Shown here: one piece after another, positions 32,540 to 44,429 of the stretch
Layout of the letters: every line of letters starts with the position of its first letter
Position numbering within the stretch: position 1 is the first letter of the stretch
Source: Apricaphanius iberus
Taxonomy: Eukaryota; Chordata; Actinopteri; Cyprinodontiformes; Aphaniidae
Direction of reading: 5' to 3'
DNA: 64,000 nucleotides
Assembly (NCBI GenBank): GCA_028564705.1
Contig: JAPXFQ010001343.1
Coordinates: 982,001-1,046,000, forward strand
Notes under the pieces: model-generated
Told to the model about the DNA's origin: nothing
The model's database searches: none
What the model saw: the letters and a program-made list of their open reading frames with translations, nothing else
Made by a program: the position numbers and the translations under genes

Positions 32540-33265
32540 ACCAGTTTTCATCAGCATCTATAAAGGTGATCTGTATATTGCAGTCACCTTGGTCATCTTT
32601 TTGCCACTCACTTGGCAGTTCTTTCAGGAAATGTTGCACTTCTGCTGGAGTGAAGAAGAGATCCCTGATACAAGCTGAGCTTGGTAGATCAGCGTGTAAT
32701 CCAATTCCTTCTCCCGCAGCATCTGCTTTATGTTATGGAACTCTTCTCTTCTATGCTGCAGGTCCGCACTGTTATCCGGGTAAAATTATATTTTTTTGTT
32801 CTCGTATGTCAACTCTCTTTACTTTTGGCCAGCTGAAGAACTTTCTCTGAAGTTCAGGAATTTGGTGGTAAGAGGCAATAATCTCAAACATCTTCCCAAT
32901 GCAGTGAGCTTTTTCCAAGGTGTCATGTGAGGTAAAGTTATCTTCTCCTTTTGGCCTTCTGCCTGTTCCAGCACATTCAGTATCTTGATGGTACATCTCC
33001 TGCAGAGGTTTTCTAAATCATCAATTTTGTCCTTGAGGTGCATAATCATCTCCATTGTGTCAACCCGGTCCCATGGGTCTTCGATGTCATCTTCGTTTGC
33101 ACTCACTTGTGTCTCTATCTCCTCAACCTGTTAGGAGACTGTTGACAGCAAACACTGTTTTTTTGTCAAAATGTTTTGTGAGATCCTCTTAAGTTTCTTG
33201 TATAGCACTGAGGAGCTTGCTGAGAGATGTTTTTCTCCCCATCTTCCATGTTTCTTGTGGTTACT
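32540..33265 (-). pseudogene. L1-type LINE ORF1 relic (Transposase_22 family)
   Basis: The minus strand reads, with several stops and shifts, the layout of fish L1 ORF1. A start-like GRKTSLSKLLSAIQET and KHFDKKT lie near 33165-33245. A coiled-coil end ETQVSANEDDIEDPWDRV and DKIDDLENLCRRCTIKIL come next. The C-terminal domain follows in shifted frames (KFLNFRE, then RREEFHNIKQMLREKELDY and FTPAEVQHFLKELP near 32590-32650). DDLENRSRR is the normal family signature; here RS reads LC. These proteins trimerise and coat L1 RNA. No ORF2 is attached. Confidence 0.65.
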
Positions 33266-33879
33266 GCGTTGCATAAAGTTTGAGTGGTTTTCTTTTGCTT
33301 TGTATGTTGAAAATTGTAGCGTGCCATGCAAAATTATTCTTTATGGCTTCACTCCTTGCATGCAGTTCAAAGTTAAAAACAGTAGGCCTACTGCCTAAGT
33401 GTTAAATGCGACACTCAAACTATTCTAATCATCCTTACTGTCTTCAAGCAGTTGCACGTAATTGGTTGCCTTTGGGGATGAGTGTATGTGTGGTGTAATG
33501 TTCGTTGTGTGATGTCTAAGGCTGAATATAAGGCTGTCGTTTGAGTATATTGTACCTCTCGGGGTATGTATTGTGGTGGTGTCTCCTGTGACCAAACTGA
33601 TCATTAGACTTTGCCCACTTTTGTGCCCTGTCTGTTAAATCCTGATCTTGAAATTCATACAGTATTGTCATAATTCTCTTTTGGCTCTTGTTTTCAAAGT
33701 TAGCTCTTTGATGTGACTGACCTCAATTGCAACTTTTTGTCCAAAGCCTGATATATTTATTTTATCTTGCTTTTCCAGGTTTAAACTAAATTTCAGTTTT
33801 GGACATTTCTTTCAGGACTTCAAACTTCTCAAGCTTAATGTTAGTGTCATTGGCAGCAGTGGAGGCCAATGACAGTAAA
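33266..33879. other. Unassigned stretch, possible L1 5' flank
   Basis: Nothing recognisable. It ends at the TAAA duplication of the next element. Confidence 0.3.
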
Positions 33880-35647
33880 GGTGATTCTCCACTTTTTTTC
33901 CATGCCGTGCCATACTGTACTAGACTACTCGCTACTTGCCGCGACGTGGTACGACTCTTTTTGTGTTGCTTCAAAGTTGCAACAAACCAGAGCGTCTCTA
34001 GTGAGTGGGTGCGTCATATGGTGGGTGGCCCCAGAGTACATAGCAGGAAGTAGACAAAGGCTCGGAGAAGAAGAACAACAATGGCGACCCCACTAGCAAT
34101 CATGAGCTTTTTGCTCAGTCTGTGGCTTTTTGTAGTCCCACGTCGAAGAATAAAGACCCTGGAAAAGCTACACGTTGCAAGGAAAAAATACAAACAAGTG
34201 TGAGAAGCTCTGAAGGAGTTTGACGCTACAGACAGGACCAGGCACGGCTTGTGCAGTAAGCCAATGCAAATACTACCCCGGTGTGGTGGGCTATAAATAC
34301 GTTCTGGGTAGTTATTTATCTCTAAAGCCCAGCGTAAAAACTTATGTTTACAAGTTGGCTTTAGTAATAATTATACTGTTTGTGCGCGTTTCAGATGAAT
34401 GCCCCGTGAAGTCGTCGCAGCAAACTGTCGGTTTGTTCGTTTAACCGGGCCTTGGCGGGATGGGACGTTGTTGTCCTGGGTTTCACCGAAGCTAAGTGGC
34501 TACAGAACTTCAGGATGTTGGAACACACATTCATCTACATGTGCAGCAAATTACATCCATTGATGGAGCGACGCGGCTTTTCGCCTCTATGTCCCCTTAA
34601 AGAAATGAGTTTCCATTGCTCTGTGATAGCTATATGATGGAAGCATTACTGTTTTTTAGAGTTGATATCCCATATTTCAGTAGGTTAAATTCGTATGTAT
34701 AATGTAGCAAAAGCTTCAGACTGCTACAGTTTAAATCATGTGGTTAACCTGTTAAACATGTGGAACTATGCTACATATTATCAAATTAATTCATCCTCCA
34801 GGATCTACATTTAATTATGTTGATGTAAGATGTTTCATTTAACCAGATCTCCTATAATCTATACATGCTACGAGTTCTATGACTTACAAACCACAACTGT
34901 ATCAGTTTTGTAACAAAGTTGTTTGCTTTGAAAATGTTTTCACTTTTTTTAAATCATCATCACTACAATGTGTTTTACAGATGACATCCCTTCTTTTCGT
35001 AGTATCAATACGTATGCATGACATAGCGAAAGCCTCAGTCTATTACAGTTTACATCATGTGTAGCCCTCTGTGTTATACTCCCTATTCCCATCTTTAAAA
35101 ATGTAATTTTTTCCCCAAGGAACCACAACCTATGGATGCGTGAAAAAATGTAAAACGAACTCAATTTTGGCTTTTCAGCAGCTTTCAAATGTATGTCATT
35201 CACTTATTTTGCAGCGCTGGACTACCTACAATACCCTCTCACAGCAAGCAGCTCCATCCACCCCACACTGACTTTTCTCTTCAGCCAACAAGCTCAGAAA
35301 TGCTGAAACTCTGTTTGGATCACAGCACTGGATTTTTACATTGTCATTGTTCTTCAGCAAACACTAAACACATCCACTCGCTGTAGCAAGGTTTCAAAAG
35401 GGCAGTCGGTTTGTTGTTAAAAGATGCTATCAAGTAACTCTCCAGTGACTCCGCCATCCAGCCAATCAGTGACCGACAGCAGTCTGATGTCGCTTTTCAG
35501 TACCAGTTCAACACGGATGGAACCACAGCAGAGCTGGTACGATAAATAGTATTGGCTTGGCACAACTCAAACCGACTTCTGCCAGTGGAGAATAAAAGGT
35601 AAAAGGGTGAGTTGTGTCATGCTGAGTCATACCAGTGGAGAAACACC
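33880..35647. mobile_element. Non-autonomous DNA transposon, possibly PIF/Harbinger
   Basis: The ends are GGTGATTCTCCACT (33880) and AGTGGAGAAACACC (35634-35647), inverted with 13 of 14 matches. They are flanked by TAAA at 33876-33879 and 35648-35651. A TAA-containing duplication suits PIF/Harbinger (3-bp TWA) but the fourth base is also shared. Near the left end a 36-codon frame at about 34081 (MATPLAIMSF) follows a GC-rich leader. No transposase is visible. Confidence 0.6.
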
Positions 35648-35920
35648 TAAACATTACTGTGATTTGCGATATTCACTGGGTCTGCAATAATGCTGGGCTT
35701 GAGGACCTTCATGGATCCGGTGTAGATGCCCTGAGCACAGTTTTCAAAGAATACTTTTCCCCAGGAGAGGACACCTGGTCATCAGTCACCATCCCCTGTG
35801 TGTCTGTGTCATTGTTATCAATCTGTTGGGCAAGATATCAACATGTATCATGTTATGTTGTAAGATCCAAAATATTTCTGAAGGTAGGTCAACAGTGGTG
35901 GTATGTTTAAGGCAACCATA

Positions 35921-37346
35921 CAGTCATGCAAAAAAATGTAGGACCTTGTTGAAAGCCTGTCTATTTTTCATCCTATTTAAACATATGAAAAAGTATTGGC
36001 AATTTTAACAGGGATCCAGTGATTTAACTAAAAATTAAAAGGAACATGGGGCAGAATTTTAAAAAAACAAAAACATGCATGTCCAGTTTTTTAATGCCAT
36101 TTGCCAATGACAAATGGAGGCTGCTTCAACTAGAACTGGAAATGAAAAAAGATGCTAACATGGCTCATTTCCTAGTGACCAGGTAAGAAACATTTTAGGT
36201 CATGTTTAGAGCTTGAAATGAAAATGATATGACCTCACTGATGACTTGAGAGACCCAACATGCAGAAGCATTAGCTGTAACCATGCAATAGCTGCTGTGT
36301 ACCACTGAATGTTTAGAGACCGGACATTTTACAAACCAAGCACCATGTTCATTAGAATCATGTCATTTTGGACCTACAACCCAACCTACTTTAGCAGGTA
36401 ATGCTATTGTTTGTGTAGTAACATAGCCACCTATGCTGCATTTGATTTGGTTCCCCATTGGAATGTCTCTTCCCCCTGCAAAATCTATGCATGTCCACAA
36501 AATCGTTTCTGTCAACCGAGGCCAAAGCAAGATTTTACTTACTTCATCACTCAACATGGTGCTTGTTTTTATATATATCACTGTGAACAGTTTTTTTTTT
36601 GTTTGTGAAGAGTATGCGCATGCTCCTGTGCCGGTGGCTGTTGTGACTCAGCGCAGGCCGTGTCGCTCGTGACTTTTGTTTCTTCATCCTGCCCAATGCT
36701 CCTTTAAAAAAAAGATACGATTTGAATAAGAAAAGCCTTTACAAGTCTCTCTCGGAAATTTTATTTTAAAACAATGCAATTCTGAGGAAAAATAAATAAG
36801 GACACCCCACATATTTTCCCACTTAAAATGGCTATGAGTACACACAAATGCATCAGATAAGTAGCACATGTTCAGAACATCATTACCCAGTATTTTGAAG
36901 GAGGCTTGCCCCATTTAAACATCAGACATTCAGTTTGGTGCTCCCTTTGTCTGTTGAAGTTAGCATGAACACCATGGTGAAATCCAAGGAGCTGTCTCTG
37001 GTGCTCAGAAAGAAGATTGTGGCTTGTTATGAGTGTGGATAAGGAATTAAAAAGCTATCAGACTACTTTGACATCATTCCAACATTTCACCTCACTGAAA
37101 TTATTTCAACAAAATCATTAGTAATTAGGTGGTAGAGTGTCCTAATTTTTCTTCCATCAAAATATGCATTTTTGTTAATATCTGTCATTTTATGAGTAAC
37201 CATATGTAGATTTATATTGTTTAATTACAAAAAAATCTATTTTGTGTCCAGTAAATCATAAAAACAAAACCGAAAATTGTTATTTGAACATTTCTTAATA
37301 AAGAGTATTCTATTTAATACAATGTCCTACCTTTTTCACATGACTA
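35921..37346 (+). mobile_element. Decayed Tc1-like transposon
   Basis: The ends CAGTCATGCAAAAAAATGTAGGAC and its inverted partner GTCCTACCTTTTTCACATGACTA (shown here only as ends; they match with a few changes) are flanked by TA at 35919-35920 and 37347-37348. At 36975 a transposase start is legible: MVKSKELS, then LRKKIVACYE, an in-frame TAA, and GIKKLSDYF. It then jumps to non-coding sequence, so the catalytic domain is deleted. Total length is about 1.43 kb. Confidence 0.72.
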
Positions 37347-37348
37347 TA

Positions 37349-38575
37349 GGGGCTATGAATCTGGAGCATTATATAATAAGGACAATAGTTCGAATTATAC
37401 CGTTTCAAGACATTTAAAAGTACTGTGCAGAAATGAACAAATGTTGCACAGTGAATATTCAAGGGTGTATAGAAATATAAAAAGATACATTTCTGCTATA
37501 GAGAATAGACAATACTCACAGGAAGGGTAGTCTCAGCATTGTTGGCGGGGGGTGACGAATGGTTTTAGAAAATCAAAATTCTCAAGATCCACCTTTGTTT
37601 CGAAGTGAGAGGCTTGTCCCCACTCCCACTTGGTAACTGTGTCCTCAGAGACATGCCTCATGTTTTAACCTCAGCATCTGGAACATACATTGTGTAGCAT
37701 TAGTAGTAGTTACATTTTTCCCATCTGTACAAAGCTAGACTGTCTCCTTGCCAGTCTTCGTGCTCTTGTATGGTATTGTTGTTGGAATCCGTCTAAGATT
37801 TAATGATGGGGATTTTATACCAACTACTTCTGCAAATAGGATGGGCTAATGATTTACACTCAGGTGGGAGATAAAGTTCTTTTATGTCTCATGTGTTTTC
37901 TTATAAACTGCATTTATTAACTTTTTATATTCATATAATCATGTGTGCCTATAAAGTGTGTGTTTTACAATATACCTCCTTTACTAGAAAAGTGTTTGTA
38001 TAATTATAAGATCTACAGCTCAGAGGTTTGGTCTGTGAACAGCGGGGGCTGCTCTCTCCAGAGACAATGCAGCAGCCGAGCTCCTCCGTAATTTGCATAA
38101 GCACAAAGCGTGCAGCTGCAGGGCAGACGTGACAGGAACAGCCAGAAGGAAGAAGTAGTGTTTACTGAGCCATTATGCATTGTGTTAAGATAAGAAACTG
38201 CAACCTCATTTGTTAAATCTTCTCGTGTCAGATGAATAAGACACATCCCACTTCAAAGAACTGTCTATATATGTGCTAGAAGATAAAAACAAGATTCAGA
38301 TTTTTTGGGTCCTTTAGTGATTTTAGAGTCTTTAGAGACTTGAGAGACTTTAGGGGTTTTGCAGATTTTGGCTACATTTGCAGAGATTGTTTTAGGATTT
38401 TGAAACTCTTACTGAAGCTGCACTCTTCTAAATTGTGTAATGTAATTCCTTTTTGAGCTAAGATAAAAAAATTTAAAGGTTACTTCCTCTATTTGAAGTT
38501 ATTTCCTTGAATGGTATTAACTTAAAATTGTGGGGAAGTTCCATAAAGATCCCTTAATTGGGGTCTCTTATATTA
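37349..38575. other. Unassigned stretch
   Basis: AT-rich DNA without a recognisable frame or terminal repeats. A 77-codon minus-strand frame at 38013-38246 has no known motif. Confidence 0.3.
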
Positions 38576-38579
38576 TTAA

Positions 38580-39120
38580 AGTGATAGTCTGGATCTCTAA
38601 ATAAATTACAAATTTTAAGAATGATTTTAAATTGACCTCCTGGCCTTAAATGTTGATATAAAATAAATCAATTTATGAATTATAACATTACGGGTAAGTC
38701 CCGCCTTCCCGTATCTCAGCTATGGCTGAACCAATCAATTGATGCCAAGGACTGTCAATCATCACGTACGCTGTGTGCTCATGCTCCTAACTAAGCAGCA
38801 TGCTCAGTTTTCCGTTTAAAACAGAGCCTCCGAATAAAGCATTAGTCCTGAGCGCAGCCATGGATCAACACTCAGCTCAAGAGCAGAAGATACCGATTTC
38901 AAACCAAAAAAGCCTCCTCACCTCCGATTACTCCGTTGTTGACACTCTGGTTGTTTTCTCTCTCTCCTCCCCGCGTCTTGGCCCATTGACCTGGTGTGTG
39001 CACATAAAAGTAACTTCAAGACCAATCAGAAAGGAAGGGGGAGGGAGCTTGGGTCGTTTTTTTTTTTTTTCAAATCATGTCCCTGTCTCTCTTTTTTCTT
39101 ACAAAGTCCAGACTATCACT
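38580..39120. mobile_element. MITE with TTAA target duplication
   Basis: A perfect 14-bp terminal inverted repeat AGTGATAGTCTGGA (38580-38593 and complement at 39107-39120) is flanked by TTAA at 38576-38579 and 39121-39124. TTAA duplication is known for piggyBac and Kolobok superfamilies; the terminal bases do not decide between them. A 112-codon frame at 38800-39138 crosses the right end and is not a gene. A T-run lies at 39057-39070. Confidence 0.82.
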
Positions 39121-39124
39121 TTAA

Positions 39125-40204
39125 GTCCTGGGGATTGATTGAAACGAGACCACGATCTGTTATAAGCAGCACTGCGGAGAATCAGTGGTCGAGGGAAATC
39201 AAGAATTTCAGACCACACAGACATGAAGACAGATGAGCTTCTAAACTGTTTTGACTGTGTGTTCGATGACAGGACACCCATCTTGAAATGTGAGTAGCTT
39301 GTTATTTCGTAACCTTGACACCTGATTAACAGATCAGGCATCTTAAATTTACTCGGCTCCGGCTGGTCCTGAAGCTGTGAGAATTGTAAACCTCTGTTTT
39401 CAAACTGTGACCGTGAGTCTGATGTTTGCGTTCTGTATACAGTTCAAGAAACCAGGAGGGATCATAAGAGAACCCATACTCCAATACATCTCAGTGGTGT
39501 GTCATTTCTTTATATCTTTGGTGAATGAATATATGGTTACAGAAAGGTTGTCAATTTAAAGGTGCACATCATCATATCTCTGAAGAGATCAATCAGATAA
39601 GCGAACTTAGGGTAGCTTCTTAGCTTCATGTATTGAATCTGCATATATAAATATAAATGTATGTATTACTTAAAAGTTATAAGACGAGGTTGAGTAGGCG
39701 TCCGGGGCTGAAAAGGACCTTAGCGAACTATATACGTATTCTGAACAGAGAAGTTTTCACTATATAGAAGCAGATGGGAACGTAAGTCAAGATTGCTGAA
39801 AGATTCAGGAGGTATTTACGCATATCTACTTATTAAGTAAGCTTTGACTGAATTACTCTGATTTTTATATATGGCGTATGCAAATTATATTAAAGTACAT
39901 ATATATAGTATTATATTATATTATGTAGAATTTAAAATATACGTTTTGACCTGAATTGAAGCAACACAAGTGAGTGGGCGTGAGCTTTACTGTATGACAG
40001 TAGAGGGGACCGTAAGCTAATACCCCCTGACTCTTTCTGCAGTATTTACTTATATGGGGGTGTAGTGGATATTTTAAACTTTTAGATTATGTCATCTATA
40101 GGATTTAAGAATACTAAATTAGTTATATGGGTCAAGTGAAGTTTAGTTAAGGGAGAAAGTTTCCGTACTGTGGTATGTTGTTCTAAGACACCAGCAGATA
40201 TTTA
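39125..40204. other. Unassigned AT-rich stretch
   Basis: No gene or repeat recognised. It ends where the (AATTC)n tail of the next LINE begins. Confidence 0.3.
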
Positions 40205-41085
40205 ATAATTCAATTCAATTCAAATTCAAAAATACTTTATTGATCCCAGAGGGAAATTAAGTGTTGTTGTAGCTCATTACTAATTCTTTTTCAAGGAGTT
40301 GATGTAGACCATGATGGCTGTGGGGAGAAAGGATTTCCTGTAGCGGTCTGTGTTGCAGCGAAACTGAATAAGCCTCCGACTGAAGATACTCGGTTGCTGT
40401 AGGGTAGTCTCATGAAGAGGATCTTCAGGGTTGTCCATAATCTTTTTAATTTCATGAATAATCATTCTTTGCATCATTATCTCCAGTTGTTCCACAGGTG
40501 TCCCCAGAACAGAACAACTTTATCAGGTTGTTGAGCCGTTTTAAGTCCCTGGCTCTGATGCTGCTACCCCAACAAATGATGGACGGAGAGATGACACTTT
40601 CCACCACAGACTTGTAGAATATTTGCAGCATCTTGCTGCAAACCTTGAAAGACCTCAGATTTCTCAGAAAGTACAGTCTGCTCTGTCCGTTTTTGTAGAC
40701 GGCTTCACTGTTGATTATCCTGTCCAGTCTGTTGTCTAGGTGAACTCCAAGGTATCTGTACTCTTCAACCACCTTATCACTGTTTCTTCTGAAATCTACA
40801 ACCATCTCCTTTGTGTTGTTCACTTTCAAGGTAAGATGATTATTTCCACACTATGCCACAAAGAGCAAACAGCTCTCTGTATTCAGCTTCTTCTCCATCT
40901 CTGATACACCCGACAATTGCAGAGTCGTCTGAGTATTTCTGCAGATGACAGGTTTGTGTTTTATACTGGAAGTCTGAGGTGTACAGAGTGAAAAGGAATG
41001 GTTAGAGTACAGTCCCTTGTGGTGCTTCTGTGCTGCTGACCAGCTGGTTTTACACACAATCCTTCAGTCTCACAAATTGTAGTCC
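40205..41085 (-). pseudogene. Rex1-like LINE RT, 3' part
   Basis: On the minus strand the copy ends in TTTCCCTCTGGGATCAATAA followed by a short AATTG-type tail at 40205-40225, usual for this fish family. RT blocks are read in several frames: EAPQGTVL (with a stop), FLFTLYTSDFQ, KYSDDSAIVGC (catalytic loop, S-D-D), then VVDFRR, YRYLGVHLDNRL, SRLYFLRNLRSF and SIICWGSSIRA. The last segment, FRCNTDRYRKSFLPTAI, is in another frame at 40290-40370. The right end of the relic is interrupted by the Tc1 element at about 41086. Confidence 0.72.
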
Positions 41086-42641
41086 GTTTTTTTTGTGTTT
41101 TCCATGAAAAGTCACACTTATTCACCACCATACGTTGTGAAATTAATAAAAAATAGAGTCAAGACATTGACAAGGTTAGAAATAATGATTTTTATTTGAA
41201 ATAAGATTGTTTTTACATCAAACTTTGCTTTCATCAAAGAATCCTCCATTTGCAGCAATTACAGCATTGCAGACCTTTGGCATTCTAGCTGTTAATTTGT
41301 TGAGGTAATCTGGAGAAATTGCACCCCACGCTTCTAGAAGCAGCTCCCACAATTTGGATTGGTTGGATGGGCACTTCTTGCGTACCATACGGTCAAGCTG
41401 CTCCCACAACAGCTCAACGGGGTTCAAATCTGGTGACTGCGCTGGCCACTCCATTACCGATAGAATACCAGCTGCCTGCTTCTTCTCTAAATAGTTCTTG
41501 CACAATTTCGAGGTGTGTTTTGGGTCATTGTCCTGTTGTAGGATGAAATTGGCTCCAATCAAGCGCTGTCCACTGGGTATGGCATGGCGTTGCAAAATGG
41601 AGTGATAGCCTTCCTTATTCAGAATCCCTTTTACCCTGTACAAATCTCCCACCTTACCAGCACCAAAGCAACCCCAGACCATCACATTACCTCCACCATG
41701 CTTAACAGATGGCGTCAGGCATTCTTCCAGCATCTTTTCAGTTGTTCTGCGTCTCACAAACGTTCTTCTTTGTGATCCAAACACCTCAAACTTGGATTCA
41801 TCCGTCCACAGCACTTTTTTCCAGTCTTCCTCTGTCCAATGTCTGTGTTCTTTTGCCCATCTTAATCTTTTTCTTTTATTGGCCAGTCTCAGATATGGCT
41901 TTTTCTTTGCCACTCTGCCCTGAAGCCCAGAATCCCGCAGCCGCCTCTTCACTGTAGATGTTGACACTGGTGTTTTGCGGGTACTATTTAATGAAGATGC
42001 CAGTTGGGGACCTGTGAGGCGTCTGTTTCTCAAACTAGAGACTCTAATGTACTTATCTTCTTGCTCAGTTGTGCAACGCTGCCTCCCACTTCTTTTTCTA
42101 CTCTGGTTAGAGCCTGTTTGTGCTGTTCTCTGAAGGGAGTAGTACACACCGTTGTAGGAAATCTTCAATTTCTTAGCAATTTCTCGCATGGAATAGCCTT
42201 CATTTCTAAGAACAAGAATAGACTGTCGAGTTTCAGATGAAAGTTCTCTTTTTCTGGCCATTTTGAGCGTTTAATTGACCCCACAAATGTGATGCTCCAG
42301 AAACTCAATCTGCTCAAAGGAAGGTCAGTTTTCAGATGTGTGAACATGATTGCACAAGGGTTTTCTAATCATCAATTAGCCTTCTGAGCCAATGAGCAAA
42401 CACATTGTACCATTAGAACACTGGAGTGATAGTTGCTGGAAATGGGCCTCTATACACCTATGTAGATATTGCACCAAAAACCAGACATTTGCAGCTAGAA
42501 TAGTCATTTACCACATTAGCAATGTATAGCGTGTGTTTCTTTAAAGTTAAGACTAGTTTAAAGTTATCTTCATTGAAAAGTACAGTGCTTTTCCTTCAAA
42601 AATAAGGACATTTCAATGTGACCCCAAACTTTTGAACGGTA

Positions 42642-42644
<3 letters not shown>
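41086..42644 (-). mobile_element. Tc1-type transposon of DD38E spacing, one terminal repeat truncated
   Basis: The right end holds a complete terminal repeat beginning CACTACCGTTCAAAAGTTTG on the minus strand (42644 leftward), next to TA at 42645-42646. The transposase starts at 42261. The left end reaches TTTTCATGGAAAACACAAAA (about 41090) and then stops, passing into Rex1-like sequence. The outermost ~30 bases that should mirror the right end are missing. In the related elements I recall, that end is followed by a GGGGTCA...CCGTTC-type terminus. The copy would therefore be immobile in cis. Confidence 0.85.
41218..42261 (-). CDS. Tc1/mariner transposase, intact, DD38E (Intruder-like)
   Basis: 347 codons from ATG at 42261 to the stop at 41218, full length for Tc1 transposases (about 340-350). 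The N-terminus has the paired HTH (TRQSILVLRNEGYSMREIA; then TSTVKRRLRDSGL) with a basic GRQR linker. The catalytic residues are Asp154 in LWTDESKF, Asp244 in LQQDNDPKHT and Glu283 in PDLNPVELLW. The count between the second Asp and Glu is 38 residues, not the 34 of classic Tc1. This fits the DD38E group described as Intruder. A glycine-rich box (HGGGNVMVWGCF) is present. The enzyme would cut and paste elements with matching ends. No stop or frameshift is present, but its own left end is truncated, so it could act only in trans if expressed. Confidence 0.92.
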   Translation of the reverse strand: MARKRELSSETRQSILVLRNEGYSMREIAKKLKISYNGVYYSLQRTAQTGSNQSRKRSGRQRCTTEQEDKYIRVSSLRNRRLTGPQLASSLNSTRKTPVSTSTVKRRLRDSGLQGRVAKKKPYLRLANKRKRLRWAKEHRHWTEEDWKKVLWTDESKFEVFGSQRRTFVRRRTTEKMLEECLTPSVKHGGGNVMVWGCFGAGKVGDLYRVKGILNKEGYHSILQRHAIPSGQRLIGANFILQQDNDPKHTSKLCKNYLEKKQAAGILSVMEWPAQSPDLNPVELLWEQLDRMVRKKCPSNQSKLWELLLEAWGAISPDYLNKLTARMPKVCNAVIAANGGFFDESKV

Positions 42645-42733
<89 letters not shown>

Positions 42734-42745
42734 TTTTTTTTTTTC
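42645..42745. repeat. (TA)n(TG)n microsatellite at the Tc1 target site
   Basis: (TA)n to 42709, then (TG)n to 42732, then a T-run. It begins at the TA target dinucleotide of the Tc1 element. Confidence 0.95.
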
Positions 42746-43092
42746 CAATTAGATATATTCAGATCCTTTTTTTAAAAGCCGGTATTCAAATTCTGTTTCT
42801 GATAAAGTTCAGCTGGTAGCAGTATCCATGATTAATGAAATATGAATTTAAAGACAGTTAAGTCTATACTTTTGTAATGGAAGAAGTTGTTTTGTACATG
42901 GTTGTATCCCTCTTTAGATGATTTTAATTTCTACAACAGAATAGTCAAAAAAGTATTTGTTGTGTGATCTGGGCGTCTGCATGTTTCAACATTAGCAGAG
43001 CTTGTGTTACCTTAACAAATTTGATTTCTACCAAAACATAAAGAATGTATGTAAGTCTGTAACTTCACATTACTCCATAACAGATTTACCGC
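42746..43092. other. Unassigned stretch
   Basis: AT-rich, with no frame or repeat recognised. Confidence 0.3.
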
Positions 43093-44409
43093 TGTTACGG
43101 ATCAACGTGTTTTTGTTTTAACTGGTTTCCAACTTCTGTTAGCATCTGTGGTTGCTAATGACTAACACATATGTTATTGTGCCGAAGGACGGTGCTTAGC
43201 TGCCCTCGTCAATGCTGTTTCATTTACACAATGAAATCAAATAATCCCATTGATAAATCAGATGGTAATCTATAGTTCAAATTTTTGTTTACAAAAACGG
43301 CTCAGTGATGTTTCCCTTTTTTACCAGGTCAGTTGTATCTACTGAAAGTTGATCAGAAGAAGCTCTGTCAAACACAAAGTTTCTTTTCAGCACTGCAATA
43401 AATTGTTTCAATCTACCTAATTTCATGCCCAGTTAACACGTCTTTTCCTTCACATCGCATTTTATTGTGTTATCTCCGATGTTAAAGGGTGGAGACTCAT
43501 TCTGCTTGACAAAATAACGTATTTAAAAGATGAATGTAGGATTATTAGTAAATCCAGTTCTAATGTAAAATATGAAACATCATGGACACATATATTTATT
43601 GTTGTTGATCGCTGCAGATGTATTATTTGGGTCTTGTAACCTATGAGGATATTTCCTCTCTCTTAAAAATTAAAGAATAATTGTTTTAGCACCATCAAAG
43701 AAAAAAGTATACTTCAGCCTGACTTTTACATTTTGTGTGTATAACCCATGGGACAAATTTATCCATTTATGTTGTGTTTTAGGTCATTAATCCCTAATAC
43801 AGAGATATTTTTTCTAGTTCCCACTCCAAGCATAAGAACAAAGTTTTTGACAATTTTGGATTTTACTGTGCTTGGTCCTCTCATCATGGACAATTAGTCC
43901 AGCGAATATGGAGACATTTGGGGTAAATTTACAAGTTAGAGGGGGGAACCTAATATTTAAGGCCAAAATATTATTTTCAGACAGCTTAGTGTCTCCATAT
44001 TTACTGTACTAATTGTTCTTAAACTAAGGGGAAAAATAATGCACCGGGCAATAAACAGTAAGACATTCTGTAAGTTATTTACTTCATGATGAGAGGACCC
44101 AGCACAGTAAAAATATAAATGTATGCAATACAACAGTTAGCAGCAATCAACAACAAGAAATATATTTTATGTGTCCATAATGTTACTCATGAGAAACCGA
44201 TTTACCTGATTAATAATCCTACATTTATCTTTTAAGAAAGACTAGTCATTGTGTCTAGCAGAGCTTCTATTGGAGATAATAAAAAAAAAAAAAAACATGT
44301 GAAGGAAAGCACTGTCCTTTGGCACAATAGCATCTGTGGTAGCCATTAGCAACCACAGATGCTAACAGATGTTGGAAATCAGTTAACACAAAACACCTTG
44401 ATCCGTAAC
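43093..44409. repeat. Imperfect foldback (inverted duplication), about 1.3 kb
   Basis: Starting from GTTACGGATCAA at 43093 and its complement ending at 44409, the two arms match in inverted orientation through several blocks: AGCATCTGTGGTTGCTAATG (43141-43160 and 44344-44363), TTCCTTCACAT, GAATGTAGGATTATTA versus AAATGTAGGATTATTA, ATTTTTACTGTGC-like and TCCTCTCATCATG near 43884 and 44087, and AATATGGAGACA near 43905 and 43990. The arms meet at about 43940. The left arm (~850 bp) is longer than the right (~470 bp), so indels separate them. No coding sequence. It may be a foldback transposon or two head-to-head copies of one MITE. Confidence 0.72.
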
Positions 44410-44429
44410 ACCGGATCAAGTGAGCCTAA

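Noticed and set aside
34081..34210. Short ATG frame MATPLAIMSF... as a secreted peptide gene
   Set aside because: 36 codons inside a terminal-repeat-bounded transposon with no support beyond a hydrophobic start.
38800..39138. 112-codon plus-strand frame
   Set aside because: Runs across the right terminal repeat of the TTAA-flanked MITE and shows no domain.
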